DNA of 64,000 bases from Chryseobacterium daeguense DSM 19388. GTDB taxonomy: Bacteria; Bacteroidota; Bacteroidia; Flavobacteriales; Weeksellaceae. The position numbers were made by a program, and so were the translations under genes. Where the stretch lies: positions 62,001 through 126,000 of the forward strand of contig NZ_AUMT01000005.1 in the NCBI RefSeq assembly GCF_000430825.1. The letters run 5' to 3'. Below, piece after piece: positions 52,918-63,898 of the stretch. Under the pieces are notes generated by a model. That model had not been told where the DNA came from and searched no databases. It was given only the letters and a program-made list of their open reading frames with translations. Within the stretch, counting starts at the first letter, position 1; each line of letters opens with the position of its first letter.

Positions 52918-52960
52918 ACTGTTTAATTCGTGAAAATTTATAGTGTCATCGAATTTAATA

Positions 52961-55900
52961 TCAGTCTTTAATCAGCTTGGCTGTATATTTTTCATTACCA
53001 TTGGAAAGTGTGATGATATATACACCTTTTTGCAGGTTTTTGAACTGAGCATTGACTTTTTGATTAATTTCCTGAATTGTTCCTTCGGATTCACCCATAA
53101 ATCATTCCAGCAATATTATAGATTTTTGACTGATAATTTCCGCTGGCATTCTTTATCCGGATGGAAATATTCTGTCCGTCATGTACCGGATTAGGATAAA
53201 TTATGAAAGAATCATGATCCTGTACTGTAGAAACTTCTTCTGTAGAAACTCCTTTCATCTCAGCTTTTGCCGCTGCAGGATATACCAGTATTTTCTGTCC
53301 GTCATACCCTACTGCGTACACTTTAGCGGCTCCGGTAGGGAAATGTACATACGTATTCACAAGTGAAATATCTCCGGTTCCCACAATGGATACCGTGATA
53401 AGCTTATTATTTGCATCATAAGTTTCAAAGGCTACAGCGTTATTCCACTTGGAGTTGTCTACCTCCAGAAAACGACCTTGTGAATTACTCATAACCTGTG
53501 CTCCTACTCCCGTAACACCGGAAAGAGGCAAACGGTTTTTGAAAATATCCACACTGTTAGACGAAATATAATGCATCACCGGAGAGGCCGGTTTGGCATA
53601 TCCTTTTGCAGTTACATAATTTTTAACCTCATCTATCATAGCCTGGGTAATGGTAAGCTGTGCATTGCTGTAATCATTAATTGTAGCATTGATAGGGGTT
53701 AAAAAACCTGTGTTGGTAAAAAAGTCTAAAAGGTTTTCCTGTACGGCATCACACACATTTTTCACGAAATTCATTGCCAGCTGGCCATTGGTAAGGGAAG
53801 TCTCATTAGTATTCAATACCCTGTTTACCACAAAAGCATGCCAGTGTGCATAATCTACTCCGGGTGCGGGAGGCGCAGGTACAGCGGTTGTTTCATCAGA
53901 CATATCGGCATCAAAAGCCAAAGTAGGCGCTCCTTTTGATGCTCCTGCCAGCTGATAGTATAATTCCAGCTGCCAAAAAGGAATAAGAGCTCTGAAATTA
54001 TTGTCCTCCGGATGTGCATTTCCTACTACAAAACCTGCTGCATAGCTTTCTTTATTTACATACGTCTGTTTAATAAATTCTCCAAACCTGTTTCCCTGTA
54101 CAGCCGGAAAGTTGGTAGTATATCCTGCAATATCTTCTTCTTCCAGTCGGGTACGTTTATGTCCCGTCTGAGATTCAAGGTTATAAAATGACCATGTGGA
54201 ATGAATATTATTTGTAACCTCTCCAAGGCCTACCCATTTCAGCCCCGGTCTTACCTGATTGGTATGCCCGAATTCATGAGCAATCCCCAATAACTGAGAT
54301 TGTTTGCAGAGGCCAGCTGTGCCGTTCCCCATGTAAGGTCAAAGTGAGCTCCTAAACCTCCTGCATACCATCCTCCTTTGGACTCCGTATAGGCAAATTG
54401 TCTGTTTTTAAAATTAATATTGTATTTATAGAATCCCATTACCTCTCTTTGAGCCTTTACCATAGCGTCATATTTATCAATCAGAGCTTGCGCACTGTCA
54501 TAATGATAGGTTTTCACTGCAAACTTATCCATTACCAGCTTAGCGTAATAGCCTTCTATATCCACTTTCGGATAGACATCATTGGTAAGTATATCTTTCC
54601 ATTCCTGGGAAAGAGTATTTCTGTCATAAATTCCGTTGACAATCCCTCCGGTAATATTAAGAGAGACAGGTTTAGCTAATGGATCATCTGTAAAATAAGA
54701 AATATAACCAAGACCGTTATTTGAAATTTGAAGAATATTCAGTCCGTTCTCCAGTTCATACTGTTTATCGGTCCAAGTGCTTTCATCGGCAAAGTCTGTC
54801 ACCCTTAAATACACTTTATTGGCAGCACTTATATCTTTTGCAAAGATTACCACCGTAGTATTTGCCTGAAAAACTATGCCCGTAGGGTTTTCAAAATTAT
54901 TATAAGTAGCTATTTTATATTGGCTGCTAATGGTTTCAAGCTTTTTATAAGGATAATATGTTTTTACCCTGTATTTTTTATTATATGTATTGTTATAAAG
55001 ACATTGCGCTAGGCCTTTTAAGAAAGGTGATGACACAGAATTGATATCAGCCTGCGTTACCGTACTTTTCAGTTCACTAAACAAATCATCCTTAAAAACA
55101 CTCATCGTATTTTTTGTAAAAAACTGCATTTCTGCGCAGCTCGCAAAATTATTTTTCCCGTCCAGTACTTCTATTTTGATGTTTAAAGGAGTAATGGATG
55201 AGGGGAAAGTTATGGTTTTCGTCATTCCGTCCTGTCCAAAATTATAGGTAAGTAACTGTGTATAGGTAGAATTGGAAGAAGTATTATAGCTTATTTTTAC
55301 ATTTCCGAAATTGCCATTTTCGTTACCATCCTGTCTTGGGATATATTTAAGATAATCCACACGGGCCTGCCCGGAGAACTTATAAACCAGGGTAACCGGA
55401 AAACTTGTAGCGCCCGGAGACCACTGAGAATGGTATATGGATGAAAGATTGCCATCCAGAGAGTTACTCACAGGATATCCGCTTTGAACACTAGACGCAG
55501 ATGCTTCTGACACTTGAGGATAAACAGGAGTACCCGGATCACTGTTGGTTTTAAAGAACTCCATTTCTCCGCAGCTTGCAAAATTATTTTTACCGTCAAG
55601 CACCTCTATTTTAATATTCAGGGGAGTAATGGTAACAGGGAAATCCACTGTTTTAACGGTACCGTCCTGTCCGAAATTTTGTGTAAGTAAAGGAACATAA
55701 TTTGGATTAGAGGCAGTATTATAACTTATCTTCACGTTTCCAAAGAAGCCATTCACACTGCCATCTTGTCTTGGAGTATATCGTAACTGGTTCATTGAAG
55801 TCTGCCCATTAAATCTATACACCAAAGAAACCGGAAAAGTTGTAGCCGTAGGAGACCAGGATGAATGATATAACGTAGAAGTATTATTATCTATTGTTAA

Positions 55901-57070
55901 ATCTATTCCATACCCGTTTTGAGCATTTGAAGCTGAATTTCCTGAGGTGCTCGGATATATCTTCACACTTTCTGCAAATGGTGAAAAATTAGCGGCTTTT
56001 TTGGTGTAAAAGCCCATTTCTGCACAGCTGGCAAAATTATTCTTGCCATCATAGACTTCAATTTTGATATTCAGAGGAGTAATAGTGCTCGGAAAATCTA
56101 CCTTTTCCAATCCTGCATCCTGTCCGAAATCAAGTGCAGCTATTTGAACATAATTTGAATTAGAGCTGGTATTGTAGCTAATTTTTACGTTTCCGAAATA
56201 GCCATTTTCGTTACCATCCTGCCTTGGAGTATAAAGGAGGTAATCTATAGGCGTCTGTCCATTAAAACTGTAGGTAAGGACAACCGGAAAAGCAGTACCG
56301 CTCCCGGACCATTGAGAATGATATATTGTAGAATTGTTATTATCTGTAGTAAGATTAATCCCGCTTCCGTTTTCGGCACTGGAAGCAGAAGACCCTACAG
56401 GCTGTACCTTATCATAATTAACAAGATCATTTGCAGGTAAAATACATTCCGTCTGAACAGGAGGCATCTGCTCCAGGGAATAGAACTCCATTTCAGCACA
56501 GCTGGAAAAATTTCCGACAGCACTCAGCACATCAACCCTTACCACGGCCGGATCCTGAATGGAAGAAGGCAGTTCCAAGACTTTCGCCGTATTATTAGAA
56601 GCAAGAGATGTTGGTCCCAGAATTTGTGTAAAAACTGAAGGGTTAGTTCTTGTAGAATAGGAAACGCTTATTTGCGTCCAAATTCCGTTATAGCCGCTTG
56701 TTCTGGGATTATAAACCAGTCTTTTGATACTTTTTACCTTACTTGAAAATTCAAAATTCAGCTGGTCGGGTATCGCATTAACAAAACCAAATTTGGAATG
56801 GTAAAGGGTCCCTATATTATTGTCCGCAGAAAATGGAGCTTCATAGCTCAGCTGCGCCGGCTGCAGGGAAGTAACATTTGCTACATTCATTTTGTAATAC
56901 TGCTGGGAAAATACCAGTGTTACGGAAAATAAGAGAAAACCCGCAATTAGTTTTTTAGCTTTTAAATGCTTAAAAACAGCATTCTCTTTTGGATCTTTTC
57001 CTACATCTGAAGCCATAATATCCGGTTCAGGCAGAGGAAAAACCCTCAAGTTTTGTAATAATTTTTTCAT
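52961..57070 (-). pseudogene. M60-family (enhancin/mucinase-like) protease with discoidin repeats, broken by two frameshifts
   Basis: Three minus-strand frames make one gene. Frame A (57070 to about 54290) has an N-terminal leader and membrane span, a discoidin-like first domain and three tandem discoidin-like repeats. Frame B (about 54290 to 53100) holds the zinc motif HEFGH (54278-54264) and the rest of the peptidase. Frame C (about 53100 to 52961) completes the T9SS sorting domain (MGESEGTIQEINQKV ... AKLIKD). The breaks are one missing G in the G-run at 54285-54288 and one extra T at 53098-53102. The neighbour at 57331-60447 is the intact relative. If whole it would be about 1370 residues, exported by T9SS, and would cut mucin-type glycoproteins (family knowledge). 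Confidence 0.85.
55110..56400 (-). repeat. Three tandem discoidin-like domain repeats in the M60 gene
   Basis: Three about 430-450-bp units encode about 135-residue copies. Each contains TPRQDG or IPRQDG, FGNVKISYNT, FGQD, ITPLNIKIEV and KNNFASC. Copies fall at about 56400-55990, 55950-55540 and 55500-55110. The neighbouring intact protease has only one equivalent copy (about 59870-59480). Confidence 0.85.
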
Positions 57071-57255
57071 TTATTGTAGATTTATATGAAGCCCAAAAAT
57101 ATTGATCAAAATAAAATATTCAAAATAATCATTCTTTAATTTTAAATATTGTCAAAAAATTGCTTAAAATAACTCGAATAACAGTAAATTTTTAACGAAA
57201 ATTTAAATAATCCATAATTTAATCACATTTTCATAATACTTTGTACCATTAATAA

Positions 57256-57281
57256 ATTCCCCAGAATTAGTTCCGGGGAAT
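57256..57281 (-). terminator. Terminator of the intact M60 protease gene
   Basis: On the minus strand ATTCCCCGGAA pairs with TTCTGGGGAAT (one G-T pair) over a 4-nt loop, about 50 bp after the stop at 57331. The T-run is weak. The rest of the 57071-57330 gap is AT-rich and holds the promoter of the downstream M60 gene. Confidence 0.65.
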
Positions 57282-57330
57282 GTTTTATATCTCAAATAGA
57301 TTACTTTTAATATAATAGCGGTTTTAAATA

Positions 57331-60300
57331 TTATTCTTTAATCAATTTAGCCGTGTATTTTTCATTGCCATTAGAAAGCGTGATGATGTACATTCCTTGC
57401 TGTAATTTTCTGAATTGAGCATTAATTTTTTGATTAATTTCTTCAATTGTACCTTTAGATTCACCCATAAGCAGTCCTGAAATACTGTATATTTTTGACT
57501 CATATATTCCTTTAGCATTTTTTATATGAATCGAAACTTTCTGACCGTTCTTTACAGGATTAGGATAAACTATAAACTGATTATTTTCTGAAGCTTCTGA
57601 AGTTCCCAATACAGCGGCCGGATAAACCAATATTTTCTGCCCGTTATATCCTACAGCATATACTTTTTGAGCATTTGCAGGAAAATCAACATACGTATTT
57701 GCCAACGATGTATCGCCCGTCCCTACAATAGAAACACTGATCAACTGATTATTCGCATTATAAGTTTCGAAAGCTACCGCATTATTCCATTGTGAATTAT
57801 CCACCAGTAAAAACTGTCCCTGCGACGTGGTTGTAACCTGTGCTCCCACACCCGTAACTCCTGTTACCGGAGCGAGGTTTTTAAAAGCATTAATACTGTT
57901 GGCGGAAAGATAATTAATTACTGGGGAAACCGGTTTGGCGTAACCTTTTGATACTACATAAGCCATAACATCATCTATCATTGCCTGGGTAATGGTAAGC
58001 TGCTCTACTCCATAATCATCTATTGCAATATTTATGGGTTTCAAAAAGCCAGTATTGATAAAAAAATCAGTAAGATCTTCCTGAACGGCATCGCAGGTAT
58101 TTTTAATAAAATTCATGGCCAGCTGCCCGTTTGTAAGCTGAGATTCATCTGTATTTACAACCTTATTTACCACATAAGCAAACCAGTGGGGATAATCTAC
58201 AGCCGGCGTAGGAGACGGAACCGGGCCGCTGCTGTCATCTGTCATATTCGTATCAAAAGGTAATGCAGGGAAACCTTTACAGGCACCAGCCAGCTGATAA
58301 TATAATTCCAACTGCCAAAACGGAACCAATGTCCTGAAATGCTGGTCTGCAGGATTTGAAAATGCTGTACTGAACTGCTGCGCATAGCTTTGCCCGTTAA
58401 TCTGGGTCTGAATAATAAATTCCCCGAATCTGTTTCCAGCCACTTTCGGGAATGCTGTTTTGGCAGCAATCTCCCCTTCCAGCCTGGTAAATCTGTTATT
58501 GCCTGTAGGAGTATAGAGATTGTAATAAGCCCATAAAGAATACAGGTTATTGGTAATTTCAGCTGTTCCTATCCATTTTGCACCAGGCCTTACCTGGTTT
58601 ACGTGTCCTAACTCATGTGCAACACCCCATATATCAAGTCCTGCCGCCGAAGATGCATTAGAAAGTCCCCATGTAAGATCCAAATGAACACCCAGACCTC
58701 CTGCAAACCAGCCTCCGGTAGACTCTGTGTAAACCAACTGCCTGTTTGCCAGATTTTTATTAAATTTAAAGAACCCCATCATTTCTCTTTCAGATTTTGT
58801 GATCATGTCATATTTATCAATCAAAACCTGAGGATCTGTAAAGTGGAAACTGCTTACAGCGGCCTTATCTATTATTAATTTGGTATAAATGCCTTCCATA
58901 TCAATCTTTGGGTAAACATCATTGGTAAGCATTTCCGTCCATTCTGTGGTGGGAGTTCCTTTTTTGAAAAAGCCGTTGATAATTCCTGCCGTGATATTTA
59001 CAGAAATTGGAGCTGCACCTGTATCATCCGTAAAATAAGAGATATACCCAAGTCCTTTATTGGAAATATTGAGAATATTAATTCCGTTTTTTAATTCGTA
59101 GGACTTTTCGGGGGAAGAACCTTCTGTGGCAAAATCACGAACTTTCAGATACACTTTATTGGCGGCTGTAATATCTTTTGCAAAAAGAATTGCAGTTGTA
59201 TTGGCCTGAAATACAATTCCTGTAGGATTTTCGAAAGCATTGTAATTGCCTATTTTGTATTGGTTATTTATGGCTTCCAATGTTTTATAAGCCTTGTAAT
59301 TCTGTACCCTGTATTTTTTATTATATGTATTATTAAATAAACACTGGGCCAGCCCTTTGATAAATGGTGAAGCAATACCGTCAATATCCTGCTGGGTAAT
59401 TCCGGGTTTAAGCTCACTGAAAATGGTATCATTAAATATATTGGAATATACAGAAGAATTAAAACTGTTCGGATTAGCCTGGAAAAATTCCATTTCTGCA
59501 CAGCTTGCAAAATTATTTTTACCGTCCAAAACTTCAATTTTAATATTCAAAGGAGTAATTGCGGAAGGAAATACCAGAGTTTTGATATTTCCCGTCTGTC
59601 CAAAATTCTGTGTCGTTATTTCAGTATAAACAGGGTTGGAAACCGTATTGTAACTCACTTTTATATTTCCGAAGAAGCCGTTTGGCCCGCCGTCCTGTCT
59701 TGGGGTGTAGATCAAATAATTAATAGGGGTCTGTCCGTCAAATTTATAAATTAAATTTACCGGAAAAATCGCGGCAGTCCCGTTCCAGTCGGAGTGGTAC
59801 AATGTGCTTACATCGCCATCAAAAGACTTTTCAATATTTTCTCCCGGTTCAAAGCTGGATGCGGAAGACCCTGCAACCTGCGGCATCACCGGAATATCTG
59901 TATAAGCAGAAAATTCACCTGTAGGAAGTGCACAGTCTACGGAAACGGGATCCATTTGTTCGGAAGAATAAAATTCCATTTCTGCGCAGGTGGAATAATT
60001 ATTTTTTGCCGTTAAAATATCAATTTTAATGACTGCAGGCTTTATAATAGTGGCGGGCAAATCTATTGTTTTGGCAGTATTATCTGCAACCCAACTGATT
60101 ACGTTTGTTGCATCCTGGAAAACCGCAGGATTCATTTGGGTAGAATAGGAAACTTTTACGCTGGTCCAGATACCGTTTAATCCGGTTGGTCTTGGTTTAT
60201 ATATTAATTTGCTGATGCTTTTTACCCTGTTTGAAAAATTGAAGCTCAGCTGGTCAGGTAAAGCTGTGCTTAAGTTGTAACGGGAATGATAAAGGGTATT

Positions 60301-60447
60301 GAGATTGTTATCATTACATCTGCCGGCTTCTTCTCCGGGCTGTGCGGGCTGTAATGAACTCACAAATGCAACCGGCATTTTGTATTGCTGCGAGAAAAAT
60401 GTATGTGCACAAAAAAAGAGAATGAGAATAAAATAATTTTTTTTCAT
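57331..60447 (-). CDS. M60-family zinc metalloprotease with discoidin-like domains and T9SS sorting domain
   Basis: 1038 residues from the ATG at 60447 (a longer start adds 14 residues before a clear signal peptide, TFFSQQYK). Order: discoidin-like domain (about 20-175), a second copy (about 195-325), M60 N-terminal region (about 345-600), then HELGH at 611-615 with a downstream Glu (TAEITNN) as third zinc ligand. A beta-rich region and a T9SS type A domain (FIVYPNPVKNGQKVSIHIKN ... KLIKE) end it. M60-like peptidases (enhancin, BT4244, IMPa) cut mucin-type O-glycoproteins, and discoidin modules bind glycans. Substrate is inference from family. Tandem to a longer paralogue downstream. Confidence 0.9.
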   Translation of the reverse strand: MKKNYFILILFFCAHTFFSQQYKMPVAFVSSLQPAQPGEEAGRCNDNNLNTLYHSRYNLSTALPDQLSFNFSNRVKSISKLIYKPRPTGLNGIWTSVKVSYSTQMNPAVFQDATNVISWVADNTAKTIDLPATIIKPAVIKIDILTAKNNYSTCAEMEFYSSEQMDPVSVDCALPTGEFSAYTDIPVMPQVAGSSASSFEPGENIEKSFDGDVSTLYHSDWNGTAAIFPVNLIYKFDGQTPINYLIYTPRQDGGPNGFFGNIKVSYNTVSNPVYTEITTQNFGQTGNIKTLVFPSAITPLNIKIEVLDGKNNFASCAEMEFFQANPNSFNSSVYSNIFNDTIFSELKPGITQQDIDGIASPFIKGLAQCLFNNTYNKKYRVQNYKAYKTLEAINNQYKIGNYNAFENPTGIVFQANTTAILFAKDITAANKVYLKVRDFATEGSSPEKSYELKNGINILNISNKGLGYISYFTDDTGAAPISVNITAGIINGFFKKGTPTTEWTEMLTNDVYPKIDMEGIYTKLIIDKAAVSSFHFTDPQVLIDKYDMITKSEREMMGFFKFNKNLANRQLVYTESTGGWFAGGLGVHLDLTWGLSNASSAAGLDIWGVAHELGHVNQVRPGAKWIGTAEITNNLYSLWAYYNLYTPTGNNRFTRLEGEIAAKTAFPKVAGNRFGEFIIQTQINGQSYAQQFSTAFSNPADQHFRTLVPFWQLELYYQLAGACKGFPALPFDTNMTDDSSGPVPSPTPAVDYPHWFAYVVNKVVNTDESQLTNGQLAMNFIKNTCDAVQEDLTDFFINTGFLKPINIAIDDYGVEQLTITQAMIDDVMAYVVSKGYAKPVSPVINYLSANSINAFKNLAPVTGVTGVGAQVTTTSQGQFLLVDNSQWNNAVAFETYNANNQLISVSIVGTGDTSLANTYVDFPANAQKVYAVGYNGQKILVYPAAVLGTSEASENNQFIVYPNPVKNGQKVSIHIKNAKGIYESKIYSISGLLMGESKGTIEEINQKINAQFRKLQQGMYIITLSNGNEKYTAKLIKE

Positions 60448-60560
60448 TGTTAATGTTATTTCGAATTGGTGTGAATTATTAAGTTGCAAACTTATCCCTT
60501 TTTAAGGTACAAAACCTTAGACATTTCCAAAAACAGAATAACATTCAGAATTTTAACATA

Positions 60561-60590
60561 AAAAATCCCCAAGTTTTAACTTGAGGATCT
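60561..60590 (-). terminator. dnaK terminator
   Basis: On the minus strand CCTCAAGTT pairs with AACTTGGGG (one T-G pair), followed by ATTTTTTA. It is about 30 bp after the dnaK stop. Confidence 0.85.
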
Positions 60591-60619
60591 ATATTGATTA
60601 AAATTAAATTGAATTTTAA

Positions 60620-62521
60620 TTATTTCACTTCTTCAAAATCAGCATCTTGTACATCTTCTCCGCCTGCATTGTTACCTCCTCCGGCGTTCTGAGCTCCTGC
60701 ATCAGCGCCCTGAGCCTGTTGTCCTGCTGCATACAATTCTTCTGAAGCTGCCATCCAAGCTGCATCTAATGCTTCTGTTTTAGCTTTTACATCGTCTGCA
60801 TTTTTAGCTTCGAAAGCTGTTTTCAGTTCTCCGTGAGCTGCTTCAATTGCTGCTTTTTTGTCTGCTGATAATTTATCACCAAACTCTTTTAGCTGCTTTT
60901 CAGTCTGGAAAATCAATCCGTCTGCCTTATTGAAAATTTCAACCTCTTCTTTTCTCTTAGCATCAGCTGCTGAGTTTTCCTGAGCTTCTTTTTTCATTCT
61001 TTCGATTTCTTCGTCAGAAAGACCTGAAGAAGCCTGGATTTTGATTGTCTGTTCCTTACCTGTACCTTTATCTTTAGCAGAAACACTTAAGATACCGTTG
61101 GCATCGATATCGAAAGTAACTTCGATCTGAGGAACCCCTCTTGGTGCCGGTGGAATATCTGTAAGATCAAATCTACCGATCTCTTTGTTGTCATTGAACA
61201 TTGGTCTTTCTCCCTGTCCTACTCTGATGCTTACAGCCGGCTGGTTATCAGAAGCTGTAGAGAATACTTCAGACTTTTTGGTTGGGATCGTAGTGTTCGC
61301 TTCAATTAATTTAGTGAAAACAGAACCCATAGTTTCGATACCTAAAGAAAGCGGAGTAACGTCTAATAAAAGAACGTCTTTCACATCACCTGTCAATACA
61401 CCTCCCTGGATAGCTGCACCAATGGCTACAACCTCATCCGGGTTTACTCCTTTTGAAGGTTTTTTCCCGAAGAATTTTTCTACTTCTTCCTGAATGATCG
61501 GGATTCTTGTAGAACCACCTACAAGGATTACCTCATCGATATCAGAAGTTGATAAACCTGCATCTTTCAATGCTTTAGCAACAGGATCCATAGATCTTTT
61601 TACCAAATCAGCAGCTAACTGCTCGAATTTAGCTTTAGTTAAAGATTTAACCAAGTGTTTAGGACCTGTAGCCGTAGCTGTAATATATGGAAGGTTAATT
61701 TCTGTTTGTGGAGAAGAAGATAATTCGATTTTTGCTTTTTCAGCCGCCTCTTTTAATCTTTGTAATGCGATAGCGTCAGATTTTAAGTCAACACCTTCTT
61801 CAGCTTTGAACTCATCTGCCATCCAGTTGATAATCACATCATCAAAATCATCCCCTCCTAAGTGCGTATCACCATTTGTAGACAATACTTCGAATACACC
61901 GTCACCCAAATCAAGGATTGAGATATCGAAAGTACCACCACCAAGGTCATAGACAGCGATTTTTTGATCTTTATGGTTTTTATCAAGACCGTAAGCTAAT
62001 GCTGCAGCAGTTGGTTCGTTGATAATTCTTTCTACTTTAAGACCAGCGATTTCTCCGGCTTCTTTAGTAGCCTGTCTCTGTGCATCATTGAAGTATGCAG
62101 GAACAGTGATAACCGCTCTTGTAACTTCCTGGCCAAGATAATCTTCAGCTGTTTTCTTCATTTTCTGAAGGGTCATAGCAGAGATTTCCTGTGGAGTATA
62201 TTCTCTATCGTCTATTTTTACTTTTACTGTATCGTTTGGGCCTTTTACCACTTCGTAAGGAACTCTTGCGATTTCGCTTCCGTCATCTTTAAAATGAGTA
62301 CCGATAAATCTTTTGATAGAGTATACAGTTTTCTTTGGATTTGTTACAGCCTGTCTTTTTGCAGGATCCCCTACTTTTCTTTCTCCGTCTTCTGTAAATG
62401 CTACGATAGAAGGCGTAGTTCTTTTACCTTCTGCATTAGGAATTACAACAGGGTCTTTACCCTCCATTACAGCAACACAAGAGTTGGTTGTTCCTAAGTC
62501 AATTCCAATTATTTTACTCAT
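60620..62521 (-). CDS. dnaK: Molecular chaperone DnaK (Hsp70)
   Basis: 633 residues from the ATG at 62521; the frame extends 18 codons upstream but those lack Hsp70 similarity. Complete ATPase domain ([72 protein letters not shown]), linker [18 protein letters not shown], substrate domain ([20 protein letters not shown]) and a C-terminal helical lid ending in the acidic [11 protein letters not shown] motif. It folds and rescues proteins in the cytoplasm. dnaJ and grpE are not next to it, as is common in Flavobacteriia. Confidence 0.98.
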   Translation of the reverse strand: MSKIIGIDLGTTNSCVAVMEGKDPVVIPNAEGKRTTPSIVAFTEDGERKVGDPAKRQAVTNPKKTVYSIKRFIGTHFKDDGSEIARVPYEVVKGPNDTVKVKIDDREYTPQEISAMTLQKMKKTAEDYLGQEVTRAVITVPAYFNDAQRQATKEAGEIAGLKVERIINEPTAAALAYGLDKNHKDQKIAVYDLGGGTFDISILDLGDGVFEVLSTNGDTHLGGDDFDDVIINWMADEFKAEEGVDLKSDAIALQRLKEAAEKAKIELSSSPQTEINLPYITATATGPKHLVKSLTKAKFEQLAADLVKRSMDPVAKALKDAGLSTSDIDEVILVGGSTRIPIIQEEVEKFFGKKPSKGVNPDEVVAIGAAIQGGVLTGDVKDVLLLDVTPLSLGIETMGSVFTKLIEANTTIPTKKSEVFSTASDNQPAVSIRVGQGERPMFNDNKEIGRFDLTDIPPAPRGVPQIEVTFDIDANGILSVSAKDKGTGKEQTIKIQASSGLSDEEIERMKKEAQENSAADAKRKEEVEIFNKADGLIFQTEKQLKEFGDKLSADKKAAIEAAHGELKTAFEAKNADDVKAKTEALDAAWMAASEELYAAGQQAQGADAGAQNAGGGNNAGGEDVQDADFEEVK

Positions 62522-62616
62522 AATATTTATATTTTTTCTAATTTTTAATTTTAATTTACACTCAGTATTTCTCAATATTTATACCATTCAACTTTTTATG
62601 ACAAAATGACACGATA

Positions 62617-62646
62617 AAAATAAAACCTCGATAAAATCGAGGTTTT
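62617..62646 (-). terminator. Terminator of the M43 protease gene
   Basis: AAAACCTCGAT (62622-62632) pairs with ATCGAGGTTTT (62636-62646). On the minus strand the stem is followed by ATTTTTAT. It lies 26 bp after the stop at 62672. Confidence 0.88.
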
Positions 62647-62671
62647 GAGAATATTATCTGGAAATATTTAC

Positions 62672-63898
62672 TTATTTTTTGATAAACTTCATAGATTTTA
62701 CGAAACGCTTGTCAGCATAAGTTCTGATGAAATATACTCCGTTTTGAAAATCTTTTACGTCTATTTTATCAGTTTCATTTTTAATAAAAGCATTTTTCAC
62801 TAATCGGCCTTCTGCATTGTAAATCTCTACTTCATTGATTTTTACTAATGGCGATGCTATTGAGATATACTGTGCTGTAGGATTGGGGAATACATTAATT
62901 GCATTTGATTTTTCTGCTTCATCAATTCCAAGAACAGTGCTGCATCCGTTAGAATTCAGTAGACTTGCCCGTGGACCCGCCAATGCATTCTGGACTATTG
63001 TTTTCTGGTCATTGGTAAACATGGCCATATAAGCATCATCTACATAGTCCATATAATTCATAAACATGGCTCCAATTGCACTATTTACGCAGGTATACTG
63101 GTTATTAGGGAATGTGGGAGAGCCGTAATATGCATGATTGGTAGCCGGAGTATCTGCACAATAATCCGTATTGTCCGGCGCGCCACAAACACTGTCATCT
63201 TCACCCCAAATATGCTGCAGACCGAAGTAGTGCCCTATTTCATGGGTGGCGGTTCTTCCTTTATTATTAGTACTATTAACTGCCCCCGTAGTTCCGTAGC
63301 AATAGTAGCCTATTACCATACCATCGTCAGGCTGTCCGGCTTCTTCCGGTCCGCTTGCAAAACCTAATGCACCTTCAGGATTTCCTATCCATATGTTTAA
63401 ATATTTGGTAGTATCCCAAGCTGCGAGCCCTGAAACTGTATAATAATTATCCGTATAATTAAAGTTAGCAGGTACGGCTTTTCTCTCGATACCGTTTGTA
63501 GGATTTCCGGCAGGGTCTTTTGTAGCCATACAGAACATAATTTCCAGATCTGCACCATTTGGCTTGAAGGCATCAGGAACCACTGTATTAAAATCCGCAT
63601 TAAGCTTTCTATAATCCTGATTAAGTACGGTAATCTGGGATGCAATCTGCGCATCGGAGATATTTTCCGTAGCATTTCTGTATAAAACGTGCACTACAAT
63701 AGGTATGGTAATTACTGTTTTTTTAGTGGTGGTAATATTGTTTTTACCGGAAAGATAATTTTGTAAATCTGCCCTTCTGGCCAAAGCTTCCGGGTGTTTA
63801 GCATAAAAGTCTTTTCTTTTTTGTTCTGCACCACATGTTCTTTGTGCGAAAACATTTGCAGACAATGCCATTGCTGCGAGAAGTAAATAATTTTTCAT
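62672..63898 (-). CDS. M43-family (pappalysin-like) zinc metalloprotease with T9SS sorting domain
   Basis: 408 residues from the ATG at 63898; upstream codons in frame to 63985 do not add to the signal peptide (MKNYLLLAAMALSANVFAQ). The catalytic motif is HEIGHYFGLQHIWGED (HEIGH at 219-223, HExxHxxGxxH type). Upstream ISDAQIASQITVLNQDYRKL and downstream FMNYMDYVDDAYMAMFT with the Met-turn complete the M43 domain. The last about 75 residues are a T9SS domain (INVFPNPTAQYISIASP to KFIKK). It is exported to the surface or medium and probably degrades protein for nutrition. Its terminator separates it from dnaK. Bases 63899-64000 hold only upstream sequence. Confidence 0.93.
   Translation of the reverse strand: MKNYLLLAAMALSANVFAQRTCGAEQKRKDFYAKHPEALARRADLQNYLSGKNNITTTKKTVITIPIVVHVLYRNATENISDAQIASQITVLNQDYRKLNADFNTVVPDAFKPNGADLEIMFCMATKDPAGNPTNGIERKAVPANFNYTDNYYTVSGLAAWDTTKYLNIWIGNPEGALGFASGPEEAGQPDDGMVIGYYCYGTTGAVNSTNNKGRTATHEIGHYFGLQHIWGEDDSVCGAPDNTDYCADTPATNHAYYGSPTFPNNQYTCVNSAIGAMFMNYMDYVDDAYMAMFTNDQKTIVQNALAGPRASLLNSNGCSTVLGIDEAEKSNAINVFPNPTAQYISIASPLVKINEVEIYNAEGRLVKNAFIKNETDKIDVKDFQNGVYFIRTYADKRFVKSMKFIKK

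Noticed and set aside
61494..61952. 152-codon frame antisense to dnaK
   Set aside because: dnaK is certain on the other strand and long antisense frames are usual over strongly biased genes.
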